A DNA stretch of 64,000 bases from Corynebacterium sp. NML140438 (GCF_001875725.1 NZ_MLCQ01000018.1:105412-169411); one strand, 5' to 3'. Shown: positions 45,135-57,082, counted from the first letter of the stretch. Notes: generated from the letters alone by a model not told the origin. Made by a program: numbers and translations.

Positions 45135-45240
45135 GTCGCCTACCCTAGCTAAAAGTGTTCCAACAGATCGACGGGTTGGGAATTGGTATACGCTGGTATG
45201 TTCGGAACAAATAAATGGATCTTCTGGAAGAGGTATCTAG

Positions 45241-48093
45241 GTGGCTGACCGTCTCGTCGTACGTGGAGCAAGAGAACATAATTTGAAGGGCGTCGATGTG
45301 TCTCTGCCCAGAGACAAGATGGCCGTATTTACCGGGCTGTCTGGATCCGGCAAGTCCTCACTTGCGTTCGACACGATTTTTGCGGAGGGGCAGCGTCGAT
45401 ACGTGGAGTCCCTTTCGTCCTATGCTCGAATGTTCCTGGGGCAAATGGACAAACCTGATGTTGACTACATTGATGGGCTTTCGCCTGCCGTCTCGATTGA
45501 CCAGAAGTCGACGAACCGAAACCCGCGCTCGACAGTCGGCACCATCACGGAAATCTACGACTACCTGCGTCTCCTTTACTCGCGAGCTGGCACACCTCAC
45601 TGCCCGCAGTGCGACGCCGTAATCGACCGCCAGACACCGCAACAGATCGTCGACCGCGTGCTTGGGATGGAAGAGCGTCTCAAGTTCCAGGTCCTCGCTC
45701 CGGTAGTGAGGAAACGTAAAGGTGAGTTCGTTGACCTGTTTAAAGATTTGGCGGCTCAAGGGTACTCTCGCGTGGCCGTCGACGGAGAGCTGTTCCAACT
45801 CAGCGATCCGCCAAAGCTTGAGAAGCAGATTAAGCACACGATCTCGGTCGTTGTGGACCGCCTTCAAGTCAAACAGAGTCAGAAGCAGCGCCTCACCGAT
45901 TCAGTCGAAACTGCGCTCAAGCTTGCCGACGGCCTCGTTGGCTTTGAGTTCGTTGATTTTGAAGAGGACAACCCTGATCGGATTCAAATCTTCTCCGAGA
46001 AGATGGCTTGCCCAAACGGCCATAAACTGAACGTTGAAGAGTACGAGCCACGCGCGTTTTCCTTTAACTCGCCTTTCGGCGCTTGCCCAACCTGCGACGG
46101 CCTCGGAACTCAGAAAAAAATTGACGAAGAGCTCGTCATACCAGACCCCGATGCCCCCGCGATCGACGCATTCCAACCATGGAACTCAAGCCCGAATAAG
46201 CGGTACTTCGTTAAGCTGATTGAGGCGCTCGCGAAAGAGGAGGGGTTCGACGCGCACGCCCCGTTTAGCTCGCTGACGAAGACCCAACAGAAGCACCTGG
46301 TAAACGGCTCCAAGACTAAAATCAGCGTCAGCTACAAGAACCGATACGGTAGGCAGCGTTCATTTACCGCAGCCTACGAGGGGGTGATCGGGTACTTAGA
46401 GCGAAAGCTTGAGCAGGCGGAAAGCGATACCCAAAAGGACAGGTTGCTCGCCTATACGCGAGAGGTCCCGTGTCCAACCTGCCAAGGCGCCAGGCTGAAA
46501 CCCGAGATCCTTGCCGTTCGTCTCGATTCCACGACTCACGGCGAACGTTCTATCGCGGGGTTAACGGAACTGAGCATTGAGGATGCGTCTGAATACCTCG
46601 ATAATCTCGTGCTTGGCTACCGGGAAGAGATGATTGCTGGTGCTGTACTGCGAGAGATTCAGGCCCGCCTGCACTTTTTGCTGGACGTTGGGCTGAACTA
46701 CCTCTCACTTGCGAGGTCGGCAGGTACGTTGTCTGGCGGTGAGGCGCAGCGTATTCGCCTGGCTACGCAAATCGGATCCGGCCTCGCGGGAGTCCTGTAC
46801 GTGCTTGACGAGCCGTCCATTGGCTTGCACCAACGCGATAACCAACGACTCATTAAGACGCTGAAAAAGCTACGCGACCTTGGCAACACACTGGTAGTTG
46901 TCGAGCACGACGAGGAAACAATCCGCGAAGCAGATTGGCTCGTAGACATCGGTCCACTTGCTGGTGAATACGGTGGCGAAGTCGTATACCAGGGTGAGCC
47001 TGAAGGCATCCGTGACGTGGAAAACTCCATCACAGGCGACTACCTTTCGGGTAGGAAAAAGATTGAAGTTCCACAAGAACGTAGACCAGTAGACCCTGCC
47101 CGCATGCTGCGTATCGAAGGCGCCCGAGAGAACAACCTCGACAATGTCACGGTGGATGTTCCACTCGGCGTGTTGGTGGCCGTCACTGGTGTCTCTGGTT
47201 CTGGAAAGTCAACCCTGGTGAACCAGATTCTTGCCAAAACGCTTCAAAATGAGCTCAACGGAGCACGCCAGGTTCCGGGACGCGTGAAGAAAGTCAGTGG
47301 ACTTGATCACCTGGACAAGCTAGTCCAGGTAGACCAGAGCCCAATCGGGCGCACACCGCGTTCGAATCCAGCCACATACACGGGTGTGTTCGACAAGATT
47401 CGAAACCTCTTCGCCGAAACACAGGAGGCGAAGGTTCGTGGGTACAAGGCTGGTCGATTCTCTTTCAACGTAAAGGGCGGACGTTGCGAGGCGTGCCGCG
47501 GCGACGGCACCATCAAAATTGAGATGAACTTCCTGCCCGACGTCTACGTGCCCTGTGAAGTCTGCCAGGGAGCACGCTACAACCGTGAAACCCTCGAGGT
47601 CCGGTACAAGGGGAAGAACATCGCGGAAGTGCTTGACATGCCGATTTCTGAAGCAGCCGAGTTCTTTGAACCGATTCAATCGATCCACCGCTACCTCAAT
47701 ACACTCGTTGACGTCGGCCTGGGCTATGTGCGTCTCGGACAGGCAGCAACGACGCTCTCTGGTGGGGAAGCACAACGAGTAAAGCTCGCGGCTGAACTTC
47801 AGAAGCGTACGAATGGCCGGACGATTTACATCCTTGACGAGCCGACGACCGGCCTCCACTTTGAGGACATACGCAAACTCATGCTTGTGCTGAACGGATT
47901 AGTTGACAAGGGGAATACCGTCCTGGTCATCGAGCACAACCTTGACGTGATCAAATCCGCCGACTGGGTCATCGATATGGGGCCTGAGGGTGGCTCGGGT
48001 GGCGGAACAGTTGTTGCGCAGGGGACCCCGGAGGAGGTTTCTCGTAATCGCGCATCGCATACTGGTGCCTTCCTGAAAGAAATCCTTGTGTAG
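45241..48093 (+). CDS. uvrA: excinuclease ABC subunit A
   Basis: 950 residues, the damage sensor of nucleotide-excision repair. Two ABC ATPase modules with Walker [13 protein letters not shown] (about residue 31) and [15 protein letters not shown] (about 645), signatures [12 protein letters not shown] and [12 protein letters not shown], and Walker [13 protein letters not shown] and [12 protein letters not shown]. Zinc-finger cysteines in [24 protein letters not shown] and CEACRGDG...[10 protein letters not shown]. Start GTG after GGAAGAGG. A TGTTC-G-GAACA repeat lies 34 bp upstream, but it does not match a LexA box well. Confidence 0.97.
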   Translation: MADRLVVRGAREHNLKGVDVSLPRDKMAVFTGLSGSGKSSLAFDTIFAEGQRRYVESLSSYARMFLGQMDKPDVDYIDGLSPAVSIDQKSTNRNPRSTVGTITEIYDYLRLLYSRAGTPHCPQCDAVIDRQTPQQIVDRVLGMEERLKFQVLAPVVRKRKGEFVDLFKDLAAQGYSRVAVDGELFQLSDPPKLEKQIKHTISVVVDRLQVKQSQKQRLTDSVETALKLADGLVGFEFVDFEEDNPDRIQIFSEKMACPNGHKLNVEEYEPRAFSFNSPFGACPTCDGLGTQKKIDEELVIPDPDAPAIDAFQPWNSSPNKRYFVKLIEALAKEEGFDAHAPFSSLTKTQQKHLVNGSKTKISVSYKNRYGRQRSFTAAYEGVIGYLERKLEQAESDTQKDRLLAYTREVPCPTCQGARLKPEILAVRLDSTTHGERSIAGLTELSIEDASEYLDNLVLGYREEMIAGAVLREIQARLHFLLDVGLNYLSLARSAGTLSGGEAQRIRLATQIGSGLAGVLYVLDEPSIGLHQRDNQRLIKTLKKLRDLGNTLVVVEHDEETIREADWLVDIGPLAGEYGGEVVYQGEPEGIRDVENSITGDYLSGRKKIEVPQERRPVDPARMLRIEGARENNLDNVTVDVPLGVLVAVTGVSGSGKSTLVNQILAKTLQNELNGARQVPGRVKKVSGLDHLDKLVQVDQSPIGRTPRSNPATYTGVFDKIRNLFAETQEAKVRGYKAGRFSFNVKGGRCEACRGDGTIKIEMNFLPDVYVPCEVCQGARYNRETLEVRYKGKNIAEVLDMPISEAAEFFEPIQSIHRYLNTLVDVGLGYVRLGQAATTLSGGEAQRVKLAAELQKRTNGRTIYILDEPTTGLHFEDIRKLMLVLNGLVDKGNTVLVIEHNLDVIKSADWVIDMGPEGGSGGGTVVAQGTPEEVSRNRASHTGAFLKEILV

Positions 48094-48268
48094 GGGTCTG
48101 AGGCGTAGAATTAATGCGCGACTTGCGTGAGTAGACAAGATGCATTACAGTAAACAACCACTACCGCCCAGAGCATTCTTTACCAAGGTGCCTGGGCCAC
48201 AAGTGGAGTGAATCCCACCCCATGCCGGTCAGTTTGATCAGGATACGGGTCAAGGTAGCGCTAGCTGG
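48094..48268 (+). other. uvrA-infC intergenic region, upstream part
   Basis: About 175 bp with no gene. The segment from 48175 has several short inverted repeats (for example GTGG-CCAC around 48203-48218) but no riboswitch core that I recognise. I see no clear uvrA terminator. Confidence 0.5.
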
Positions 48269-48330
48269 TATGGTGCTGCCTATGGAAAAGCTCCCGCGTT
48301 ATTGTTCGTAGCGCGGGTTTTGTGCTTTTG
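48269..48330 (+). promoter_or_regulatory. infC promoter and transcription attenuator
   Basis: Extended -10 TGG-TATGGT (TATGGT 48269-48274); seven bases later an ATG begins at 48282, so the transcript is probably leaderless for that reading frame. CCCGCGTTA (48293-48301) then pairs with TAGCGCGGG (48309-48317; one G-U), loop TTGTTCG, followed by TTTTGTGCTTTT. This is a good intrinsic terminator 75 bp before infC. Confidence 0.7.
48282..48311 (+). CDS. nine-residue leader peptide upstream of infC
   Basis: Codons read MEKLPRYCS and stop (TAG at 48309-48311). The ATG coincides with the predicted transcription start. The frame overlaps the left arm of the attenuator, and the stop lies on the first bases of the right arm, so a ribosome on it would block the terminator. 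Its position is unlikely to be neutral, but translation is unproven. Confidence 0.5.
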   Translation: MEKLPRYCS

Positions 48331-48391
48331 CGCAGAATCACTGGTGGTCTGGTAGCGATCACACATTGGTTTCTATGTTTTAGGAGTTCTC

Positions 48392-48913
48392 ATCAGCGCT
48401 GAAGCTCGGATTAACGATCGTATCCGCGTCCCGGAAGTCCGCCTTGTCGGCCCGTCCGGCGAGCAGGTAGGGATCGTCCGTACCGACGATGCTCGGAAAC
48501 TGGCCTACGAGGCCGATCTTGACCTCGTTGAAGTTGCGCCAAAGGCAAAACCGCCTGTGGCGAAGATCATGGACTACGGCAAGTACAAGTATGAGCAGGA
48601 TCAGAAGGCCCGCGAGGCCCGAAAGAACCAGCAGCAAACCGTAGTAAAGGAACAAAAGTTCCGTCCCAAGATCGATGAGCACGACTACCAGACGAAGAAA
48701 AACAATGTGGAGCGCTTCCTAGAGAAGGGCAACAAGGTCAAAGTCACCATCATGTTCCGTGGCCGTGAGCAATCGCGTCCGGAACTCGGCTATCGCCTCC
48801 TCGAGCGTCTCGCAGAAGACATTCAAGAGGTAGGTGTAGTGGAGTCCCGTCCAAAGCAGGACGGGCGAAACATGACGATGGTATTCGGACCTGCTCGCAA
48901 GGGCAAAAAGTAG
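48392..48913 (+). CDS. infC: translation initiation factor IF-3 with an AUC start codon
   Basis: 173 residues. The reading frame is closed by TAG at 48353, and between there and the conserved [19 protein letters not shown] there is no ATG, GTG or TTG. TAGGAG (48381-48386) sits five bases before ATC 48392, so translation begins at AUC. An internal ATG at 48557 would remove the whole N-domain. N-domain motif [15 protein letters not shown]-domain [24 protein letters not shown] starts on infC let IF-3 repress its own translation in other bacteria. First gene of infC-rpmI-rplT. Confidence 0.95.
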   Translation: MSAEARINDRIRVPEVRLVGPSGEQVGIVRTDDARKLAYEADLDLVEVAPKAKPPVAKIMDYGKYKYEQDQKAREARKNQQQTVVKEQKFRPKIDEHDYQTKKNNVERFLEKGNKVKVTIMFRGREQSRPELGYRLLERLAEDIQEVGVVESRPKQDGRNMTMVFGPARKGKK

Positions 48914-48944
48914 ATTAAGTTTTCAACTCTGAAGGGCTTTCAAC

Positions 48945-49139
48945 ATGAAGCAGAAGACCCACAAGGGCACCGCAAAGCGCATCAAGGTCAACGGCAAGGG
49001 CAAGCTGCGTCGTGAGCAGGCTGGTAAGCGCCACCTGAACGAGAAGCTGTCTTCGAAGCGTCGTCGCAAGCTCTCGGGTACGACCGATGTAGCTAAGAAC
49101 GACGTGAAGCGCATGAAGCGTCTCCTCGGCATGTCCTAA
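48945..49139 (+). CDS. rpmI: 50S ribosomal protein L35
   Basis: 64 residues, basic: [20 protein letters not shown] and [16 protein letters not shown] are typical of L35. It lies 31 bp after infC. Confidence 0.97.
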   Translation: MKQKTHKGTAKRIKVNGKGKLRREQAGKRHLNEKLSSKRRRKLSGTTDVAKNDVKRMKRLLGMS

Positions 49140-49192
49140 GCACTGCCCAAGTTAAAACAACCGGTGAACGAAAGAAAAGGAAGTATTGACTC

Positions 49193-49579
49193 ATGGCACG
49201 TGTCAAGCGTTCAGTTAATGCCAAGAAGAAGCGTCGCGCGATTCTGAAGTCCGCCAAGGGCTACCGTGGCCAGCGCTCCCGCCTTTACCGCAAGGCGAAG
49301 GAACAGTGGCTGCACTCTCAGACCTACGCCTACCGCGACCGTCGCAAGCGCAAGGGTGAGTTCCGTAAGCTTTGGATTCAGCGTATCAACGCTGCAGCTC
49401 GCATGAACGACATCACCTACAACCGTCTGATCCACGGCCTGAAGCTGGCCGAGGTCGAGGTTGACCGTAAGATCCTCGCTGAGCTCGCCGTGAACGACTT
49501 TGCAGCGTTCTCTGCCATTTGCGAGATTGCTAAGAAGGCGCTGCCGGCTGACGTGAACGCGCCAGTTGATGCAGCATAA
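49193..49579 (+). CDS. rplT: 50S ribosomal protein L20
   Basis: 128 residues with [19 protein letters not shown] and [20 protein letters not shown]. In E. coli and Bacillus L20 also represses its own operon through the leader. Here it follows rpmI by 53 bp and ends the operon before a terminator. Confidence 0.97.
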   Translation: MARVKRSVNAKKKRRAILKSAKGYRGQRSRLYRKAKEQWLHSQTYAYRDRRKRKGEFRKLWIQRINAAARMNDITYNRLIHGLKLAEVEVDRKILAELAVNDFAAFSAICEIAKKALPADVNAPVDAA

Positions 49580-49607
49580 CTTCACCTAGACGTTGAACTA
49601 GGACCGA

Positions 49608-49646
49608 ACCCGTCGGCAAGCGTGAATGCTTGGCGGCGGGTTTTTA
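49608..49646 (+). terminator. infC-rpmI-rplT terminator
   Basis: A 14-bp stem (49608-49621 with 49628-49641, one mismatch, one G-U), six-base loop, then TTTTTA. Confidence 0.9.
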
Positions 49647-49667
49647 CTTTCAGGAGTGAGGATTTTC

Positions 49668-50489
49668 GTGGCCCTTGACTTTTCACAGCCTTTCACCGAA
49701 CGTACCCCTCGGGTCGTGCAGGCAGCGAAGCTGCTTCGTGCAAGGGGAAGGAAGAAGGCGAACCGTTTCTTGGTGGAAGGGGTGAACAGCGTCGAAGCTG
49801 CCGTCGCGACGGGTGCGGCAACTGATGTGTTTGTAACCGAGCAGGCGGCGGAGACGTTTTCAGAGGTTATTACCACAGCGGAGTACATGGACGTCTACGT
49901 TCATGCAATCACCGATATCGCTGCTAAGCACCTTAGCGATACGGTCACCACCACTGGGATATTTGCTGTCTGCAAGCCCGTGTTGTGGTCTGTTGGGTCT
50001 GCGCTTCGGGGAAAGCCTTCGTTTGTTGTTGTTGGCGTTGATACAAATGACCCTGGCAACGCTGGTACGATGATCCGAATCGCTGATGTGTGTGGCGCCG
50101 ATGCCGTCATTTTTACCGGGGACTGCGTCGATCCAGAATCCGGTAAGGCAGTCCGAGCATCGGCAGGGTCGTTATTCCATCTGCCGGTCGCACGCGAGCA
50201 CAACATACAGGACGTCCTGGGGCAATTGAAAGCGGCTGGGCTTCAGACCGTCGCAACGACTATCGACGGCGAGGTGTCCCTTGAGAACGCGAGTGAAATG
50301 CTTTCCGCGCCGACTGCTTGGCTCTTTGGCAACGAGGCTCATGGTTTGCCAGCTGAAATCTCAGAGGGTGCAGACGCACGAGTATCGATCCCGATCCAAG
50401 GGTCCGCGGAATCGCTGAACCTTGCAACAGCATCAGCAATGTGCTTATGGGAATCGGCCAAAGCAAGGATGTCACGACGAGAGCATTAG
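49668..50489 (+). CDS. SpoU/TrmH-family RNA 2'-O-methyltransferase
   Basis: 273 residues. SPOUT-fold motifs: NDPGNAGTMIRIADVCGADAV (motif 1), LFGNEAHGLP (motif 2) and ESLNLATASAMCLWE (motif 3), forming the knotted SAM site. The N-terminal substrate-binding domain begins TPRVVQAAKLLRARGRKK. GTG 49668 has AGGAG/GAGGA upstream; the open frame extends 14 codons into the terminator. This gene regularly lies between rplT and pheS in actinobacteria. The RNA target is unknown. Confidence 0.92.
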   Translation: MALDFSQPFTERTPRVVQAAKLLRARGRKKANRFLVEGVNSVEAAVATGAATDVFVTEQAAETFSEVITTAEYMDVYVHAITDIAAKHLSDTVTTTGIFAVCKPVLWSVGSALRGKPSFVVVGVDTNDPGNAGTMIRIADVCGADAVIFTGDCVDPESGKAVRASAGSLFHLPVAREHNIQDVLGQLKAAGLQTVATTIDGEVSLENASEMLSAPTAWLFGNEAHGLPAEISEGADARVSIPIQGSAESLNLATASAMCLWESAKARMSRREH

Positions 50490-50565
50490 TCATATGTGTC
50501 GTGTCTGATGCGACAGGTATGCTTAGTTTCGTTTCAACAGCTTTAGAACTTAGATCAAAGCTTAA

Positions 50566-51627
<1,062 letters not shown>

Positions 51628-51641
51628 AAGGAGTTTATGAC

Positions 51642-54149
51642 ATGCTAATTTCTAAGAGTTTCCTTACCAACCTTCTTCAACACGCAGGCAACGCTGGTTG
51701 GTCCGTCACCGACGAAGAGATGGATGCGGGCTTTGTCCGCGTTGGTTTTGAGACAGAAGGCTACGCACCAATTCAGAAGACTGACGGCCCGTTGGTTCTC
51801 GGTAAGGTCCTCGAGATTGAGGAGCTGACGGAGTTCAAAAAGCCAATCCGTTACTGCCAGGTCGACGTCGGGCAGGCCAACGGCACTGGCGAACCCCAAG
51901 GCATTATTTGTGGCGCACGAAACTTCGCTGTCGGCGACACAGTTGTCGTTGCACTCCCGGGATGCGTCCTTCCTGGCGACTTCGCCATTTCTGCGCGTGA
52001 AACTTACGGTCACATCTCAAATGGGATGATGGCTTCGGCCGCGGAGCTTGGGCTAACCGCGAAGAGCGCTGGCATCATAACGCTTAGCGACGACGCTGGC
52101 ACCCCAGGCACCGATGCGCAGGACGTTTTGGATCTCGACGACACCGTCTTCGAAGTTAACGTCACACCTGATCGTGGTTACGCACTGTCTGCACGAGGTT
52201 TGATGCGCGAGCTCGCATCGGCTTTTGACATTGCTTTTACTGATCCTGCTCAGCAGCCTGGCATCGCGGGTATTGATGTTTCGGCGGTGCCTGCGCCATC
52301 TGGCTCTCTTATCGACGTCGCCGTGGAGCCAGACACCGAGACGAAACGCTTTGGGCTGCGCAAGGTTGAAGGCATTGACCCTAAGGCAACGTCGCCATTC
52401 TGGATGCAGCGCGAGCTCATGCTCAGTGGCATTCGCCCAGTGAATGGTGCCACTGACGTCACGAATTTCGTCATGCTCCTTCTTGGCCAGCCAATGCATG
52501 CTTTTGACGCCAGCAAAATCTCTGGTGCGCTTCGGATTCACAACGCAGAGGATGGTACGAAGTTCGAGACACTGGACCACACGACGCGAACGCTGCGCGC
52601 TTCTGATGTAGTCATTTCCGATGACTCTGGCATACAATCGCTGGCGGGTGTGATGGGAGGTACCCTCTCGGAGATTTCAGACACCACGACGGACGTCTAT
52701 TTCGAAGCAGCGACGTGGGACGAGCTTACGGTTGCTCGTACAGCGCGCCACCATAAACTGAGTTCAGAGGCCTCCCGTCGTTTTGAGCGAGGGGTCGATC
52801 CAGCTCTGGTAGAGGTATCACTGGATATTGCCTGCGCGCTGCTCACCAGCTTTGCCGGCGGTAAGGTTATTGAAGGTCGCACACTGGTGGGCGACGTGAA
52901 GCCACGCACTGCGATCACCATGCCGAAGTCGTTCCCATCCACGCTGGTTGGCGTCGAATACTCCGATGAGACTGTTACGAAGCGTTTGCATGAAGTTGGA
53001 TGCGATGTTGAACCGAGTGGTGACAACTTCATCGTGACACCGCCTTCTTGGCGCAATGACCTCACTGTTCCAGTGGAACTTGTGGAAGAGATCGTGCGCC
53101 TCGAGGGCCTCGACGCGATTCCATCAATTCTTCCGACGCCGAAGGGCGGGCGTGGCCTTACTGCGTCACAAAAGCGACGCCGGGCAGTGACGCATGCACT
53201 CGCGTACTCGGGGTATGCAGAGATTATTCCGACTCCATTTATGTCCTCAAATATTTTTGATGCCTGGGGCTTGAGCAAGGATGACGCTCGGCGTAACACG
53301 GTGCCCGTCCAAAATCCGCTGGATAGTGACTATGCGGAATTGGCTACGACGCTTCTTCCCGCGATGCTTGAGGCAGTAGCAAAAAATGCTGCACGCGGGC
53401 AGCATGACGTGTCAATTTACTCAGTTGCGCAGGTAGCTATCGGTGGAGAAGCCGAGACACCAATGCCAAGCGTTGAACAGCGGCCAGACGAAAACACCCT
53501 GGCAAAAGTTATCAATTCACTACCGAAGCAGCCACTTCATGTAGCGACTGTCGGCGTCGGGAACGCTGAAGTCGAAGGGCCCTGGGGCGATGCGCGTGCA
53601 TACACATGGGAGGATGCGATTGAATCTGCTCAGATTGTAGCGAGGACTGCCGGGGCGGAACTCGAAGTGCGCGCAGTAGACTATCTTCCGTGGCACCCAG
53701 GACGCTGTGCGGAGCTGCTGGTCGAAGGCCAAGTTGTTGGGCACGCAGGAGAACTGCACCCCCAGCTTCTCGAAGAGAATGGTTTGCCGACGCGAACGTG
53801 CGCTATGGAGATGGATCTTTCAGCATTGCCGCTGACTTCTCAACTGCCTGCCCCGAAGTTGTCGGCATATCCGGCAGTTCACCAGGACCTCGCACTGGTT
53901 GTGGACGAGACCACACCAGCAGAAAGCGTCCGAAAGGTTGTGACAGAGCATGCTGGGCCGTTGCTGGAAACCGTCACGTTATTTGATGTCTATCGTTCCG
54001 AGTCCCTCGGCGAAGGCAAGAAGTCACTCGCATTCGGTCTCTTGTTCCGAGCAAATGACCGTACGCTCACTGAAGACGAGGCATCTGAAGGGCGACTTGC
54101 TGCGGCGGAGGCCGCGAAGCAGGAGTTCAATGCAACGATGAGAGCATAA
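51642..54149 (+). CDS. pheT: phenylalanyl-tRNA synthetase beta subunit
   Basis: 835 residues. Domains in order: tRNA-binding EMAP-like (VDVGQANGTGEPQGIICGARNF; core G-x-x-Q-x-I-I-C-G-A), B3/4 editing domain, B5 (SFPSTLVGVEYSDETV), catalytic-like core and a C-terminal anticodon-binding ferredoxin-fold domain (SAYPAVHQDLALVVDETTP). Forms the alpha2-beta2 enzyme with PheS. Confidence 0.97.
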   Translation: MLISKSFLTNLLQHAGNAGWSVTDEEMDAGFVRVGFETEGYAPIQKTDGPLVLGKVLEIEELTEFKKPIRYCQVDVGQANGTGEPQGIICGARNFAVGDTVVVALPGCVLPGDFAISARETYGHISNGMMASAAELGLTAKSAGIITLSDDAGTPGTDAQDVLDLDDTVFEVNVTPDRGYALSARGLMRELASAFDIAFTDPAQQPGIAGIDVSAVPAPSGSLIDVAVEPDTETKRFGLRKVEGIDPKATSPFWMQRELMLSGIRPVNGATDVTNFVMLLLGQPMHAFDASKISGALRIHNAEDGTKFETLDHTTRTLRASDVVISDDSGIQSLAGVMGGTLSEISDTTTDVYFEAATWDELTVARTARHHKLSSEASRRFERGVDPALVEVSLDIACALLTSFAGGKVIEGRTLVGDVKPRTAITMPKSFPSTLVGVEYSDETVTKRLHEVGCDVEPSGDNFIVTPPSWRNDLTVPVELVEEIVRLEGLDAIPSILPTPKGGRGLTASQKRRRAVTHALAYSGYAEIIPTPFMSSNIFDAWGLSKDDARRNTVPVQNPLDSDYAELATTLLPAMLEAVAKNAARGQHDVSIYSVAQVAIGGEAETPMPSVEQRPDENTLAKVINSLPKQPLHVATVGVGNAEVEGPWGDARAYTWEDAIESAQIVARTAGAELEVRAVDYLPWHPGRCAELLVEGQVVGHAGELHPQLLEENGLPTRTCAMEMDLSALPLTSQLPAPKLSAYPAVHQDLALVVDETTPAESVRKVVTEHAGPLLETVTLFDVYRSESLGEGKKSLAFGLLFRANDRTLTEDEASEGRLAAAEAAKQEFNATMRA

Positions 54150-54164
54150 GCAAATTAGCGAGAG

Positions 54165-54209
54165 CAGGCAGGACAGCGCTACATGCGTTGCCCTGCCTGT
54201 TTACGTTTA
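54165..54209 (+). terminator. pheST terminator
   Basis: CAGGCAGG (54165-54172) pairs with CCTGCCTG (54192-54199), with an inner CAGCG/CGTTG extension, followed by TTTACGTTT. Confidence 0.8.
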
Positions 54210-54310
54210 CGAGACAAAATACAGATGATATCGGTACTAACGTTCGAACAATCTGGCAGGATAGAGCGTCGTAGTCAGTCGCGCCTACAGTTTGAAGGAG
54301 CCTTGCAACC

Positions 54311-55444
54311 ATGTCATACCAGACCGTCCTCACCCCAAAAGGATTTGTGGCTGCAGGCGTCAACCTGGGGCCAGGTGAACATGGTGACCCCATATCGCTA
54401 CTTGTAAACCAGGGACCAGCTTGGAATGCAGCGGCAGTATTCCCGAGTAATCGACTATGCGCCCCGTCTGTCCGGGCTACTCGAGAGGTAATGCGTTCGC
54501 ACGCCGTCAATGCCGTCGTGTTGTACTCGGGAAACGCCAATGCGTTTAACGGTGTTAAAGGGGCGGCCGACACGCGTGAAATTCAGGAGCGGGTGGCTCA
54601 AGAAATTGGAGTTCCAAGTGACCGGGTCGCTGTGTGCGCAAAGGGGCAGCTTGCCAAGCCTCTCCCAATGGATCAGGTCCGGGCAGCAGTATTCAATCTC
54701 GCATCGAGTTTGGGGGATAGCTCCGCACACGCCGAATCGGCATCGACCGCAGTTTCTTCATCTGTTGAGTCAATAAATCAAGCCGGGGTGAGCTGTGGGG
54801 CGTGGAGTGTGGGCGGCGTTGTCCAGGGTGGCGGTACTTTTTCAGAGGCACTGGATGCGGTGATTGTGTGTCTCACCACAGACGCGCTGGTGCCTGCTTT
54901 TTCACTAGATAAAGCGGTGCAGAGAGCGATGGAAAGCACGTTTAGCACGCTCGAGCGTTCGGAATCTCCGTCGACGAATGACACGGTGCTGTTGCTCGCG
55001 TCAGGGGCGAGCGGGGTTACCCCGAATCAAACTCAGCTCGATGAAGCAGTACTCCAGGTTTGCGAAACGTTGCTGGACCAGCTGCTGACTGATCCAGAAG
55101 GAATAGCAAAGAGCCTTACGCTAACCGTAGTCGGTGCCACAAATCACGAAGAAGCTAATCAAGTTGCCAAGGCAGTTGCTGGTGATGAGCGCTTCCGCCA
55201 GTCGCTGCTTGGCGCCTCTATTGCGTGGCCACACGCTCTTGCGATCGCAGGAAAGACAGGGGTGTGTCTCGGGGCGGATGAGGCTTTGGCAATGTACGTA
55301 AACGGGAGACAGCTTTGCGGGGGAGTCGAGCAAAGCTCGCTACCCCAAGAGACTGACACAGAGGATCAGTTGGCAGTGACTGTTGACCTCCGAACCCGGG
55401 GTAACGGTAGGGCTACGGTCCGTACGATGCTAAAGCCCGTGTAA
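54311..55444 (+). CDS. argJ: degenerate ArgJ homologue lacking catalytic residues
   Basis: 377 residues in one open frame, clearly an ornithine acetyltransferase by LYSGNANAFNGVKGAADTRE and STNDTVLLLASGASG. The self-cleavage and nucleophile site, normally K-G-x-G-M-I-x-P-x-M-A-T-M-L, is QGGGTFSEALDAVIV here: the nucleophilic Thr is Ala183. The oxyanion loop STGVIG is replaced by AKGQLAK. GxDPNWGR is replaced by GASIAWPHA, and the C-terminal YVxxN segment is missing. The enzyme should not self-process or work. ArgC, B and D are absent from the cluster. A decaying gene or a repurposed protein. Confidence 0.88.
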   Translation: MSYQTVLTPKGFVAAGVNLGPGEHGDPISLLVNQGPAWNAAAVFPSNRLCAPSVRATREVMRSHAVNAVVLYSGNANAFNGVKGAADTREIQERVAQEIGVPSDRVAVCAKGQLAKPLPMDQVRAAVFNLASSLGDSSAHAESASTAVSSSVESINQAGVSCGAWSVGGVVQGGGTFSEALDAVIVCLTTDALVPAFSLDKAVQRAMESTFSTLERSESPSTNDTVLLLASGASGVTPNQTQLDEAVLQVCETLLDQLLTDPEGIAKSLTLTVVGATNHEEANQVAKAVAGDERFRQSLLGASIAWPHALAIAGKTGVCLGADEALAMYVNGRQLCGGVEQSSLPQETDTEDQLAVTVDLRTRGNGRATVRTMLKPV

Positions 55445-55490
55445 TGGGGAAGTGGGCGTCGAAAAGCAAACTTCTCATGACGATAGAAAA

Positions 55491-55522
55491 TACAATGGGA
55501 GCAAAGTCTGCATATTTTGCAG
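55491..55522 (+). promoter_or_regulatory. argF promoter with palindromic ArgR-like site
   Basis: TACAAT (55491-55496) is a strong -10. CTGCA-TATTT-TGCAG (55508-55522), A/T-rich in the middle, lies on or just after the expected start site and has the shape of an ARG box. argF therefore has its own regulated promoter. ArgR binding is inferred. Confidence 0.6.
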
Positions 55523-55542
55523 CACGAACAACACAGAAATAG

Positions 55543-56501
<959 letters not shown>

Positions 56502-56502
<1 letters not shown>

Positions 56503-56987
56503 TGACCCAAACTGTCTCAAGGACCGCGCGACAAGCTCGGATTCTCGAGATACTCGTGAGTACACGAGTGTCTTCGCAGATTCAGTTGTCCGAACTTTTG
56601 CAAGACGAAGGTATCGAGATCACACAAGCGACGCTCTCGCGCGATCTTGACGAGCTTGGTGCGAAGAAAGTACGGCCCAACGACGGGGGGCGTGCATATT
56701 ACACAGTGCACTCCGACGCCGAAGCATTCGATGCGCTGCATACAGGCCCTCGTGAGAAGCTACGGCGAATGATTGAAGAGCTCGTTGTTTCTGTCGATCA
56801 CTCCGCGAATATGGCTGTATTGCGGACACCGCCCGGCGCTGCGCAATACCTGGCTAGCTATATCGATCGCGTTGGATTGGAGCAGGTCGTTGGTTGCATT
56901 GCTGGGGACGATACGATCTTTGTACTCGCAAGAGATCCGCTTACAGGCAGTGATCTAGCCGAGCAGCTATTTGGACGCTCAACATAG
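56502..56987 (+). CDS. argR: arginine repressor
   Basis: 161 residues. N-terminal winged helix ([30 protein letters not shown]; core T-Q-A-T-L-S-R-D) and a C-terminal hexamerisation and arginine-binding domain with the acidic [10 protein letters not shown]. Co-transcribed with argF. Its presence despite loss of the early pathway implies that argFGH are still regulated. Confidence 0.97.
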
Positions 56988-57017
56988 GCACAAGTAGTGC
57001 CCAACTAAACCCCAAAC

Positions 57018-57060
57018 CTGCACAGGGTATAGTATGTATCGCAGTGCAGAATATTATCTA
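57018..57060 (+). promoter_or_regulatory. argG promoter with possible ArgR half-sites
   Basis: TATAGT (57028-57033) is a good -10, with the start near 57040. It lies between inverted CTGCAC (57018-57023) and GTGCAG (57044-57049), and TGCAGAATATTATC follows, similar to the argF box. Confidence 0.5.
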
Positions 57061-57082
57061 GAAGCGCAAGGAGCTTTATTCC

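Noticed and set aside
45196..45212. LexA (SOS) box upstream of uvrA
   Set aside because: TGTTC-G-GAACA is palindromic but lacks the spacing and flanks of actinobacterial LexA sites.
48175..48260. Cobalamin- or TPP-type riboswitch upstream of infC
   Set aside because: Short resemblances (GTGAATCC, CATGCCGG, GATCAGGATA) are present, but the conserved cores are absent or in the wrong order, and the downstream gene gives no support.
48557..48913. infC starting at the internal ATG
   Set aside because: It would delete the IF-3 N-domain, which is clearly encoded upstream in the same frame.
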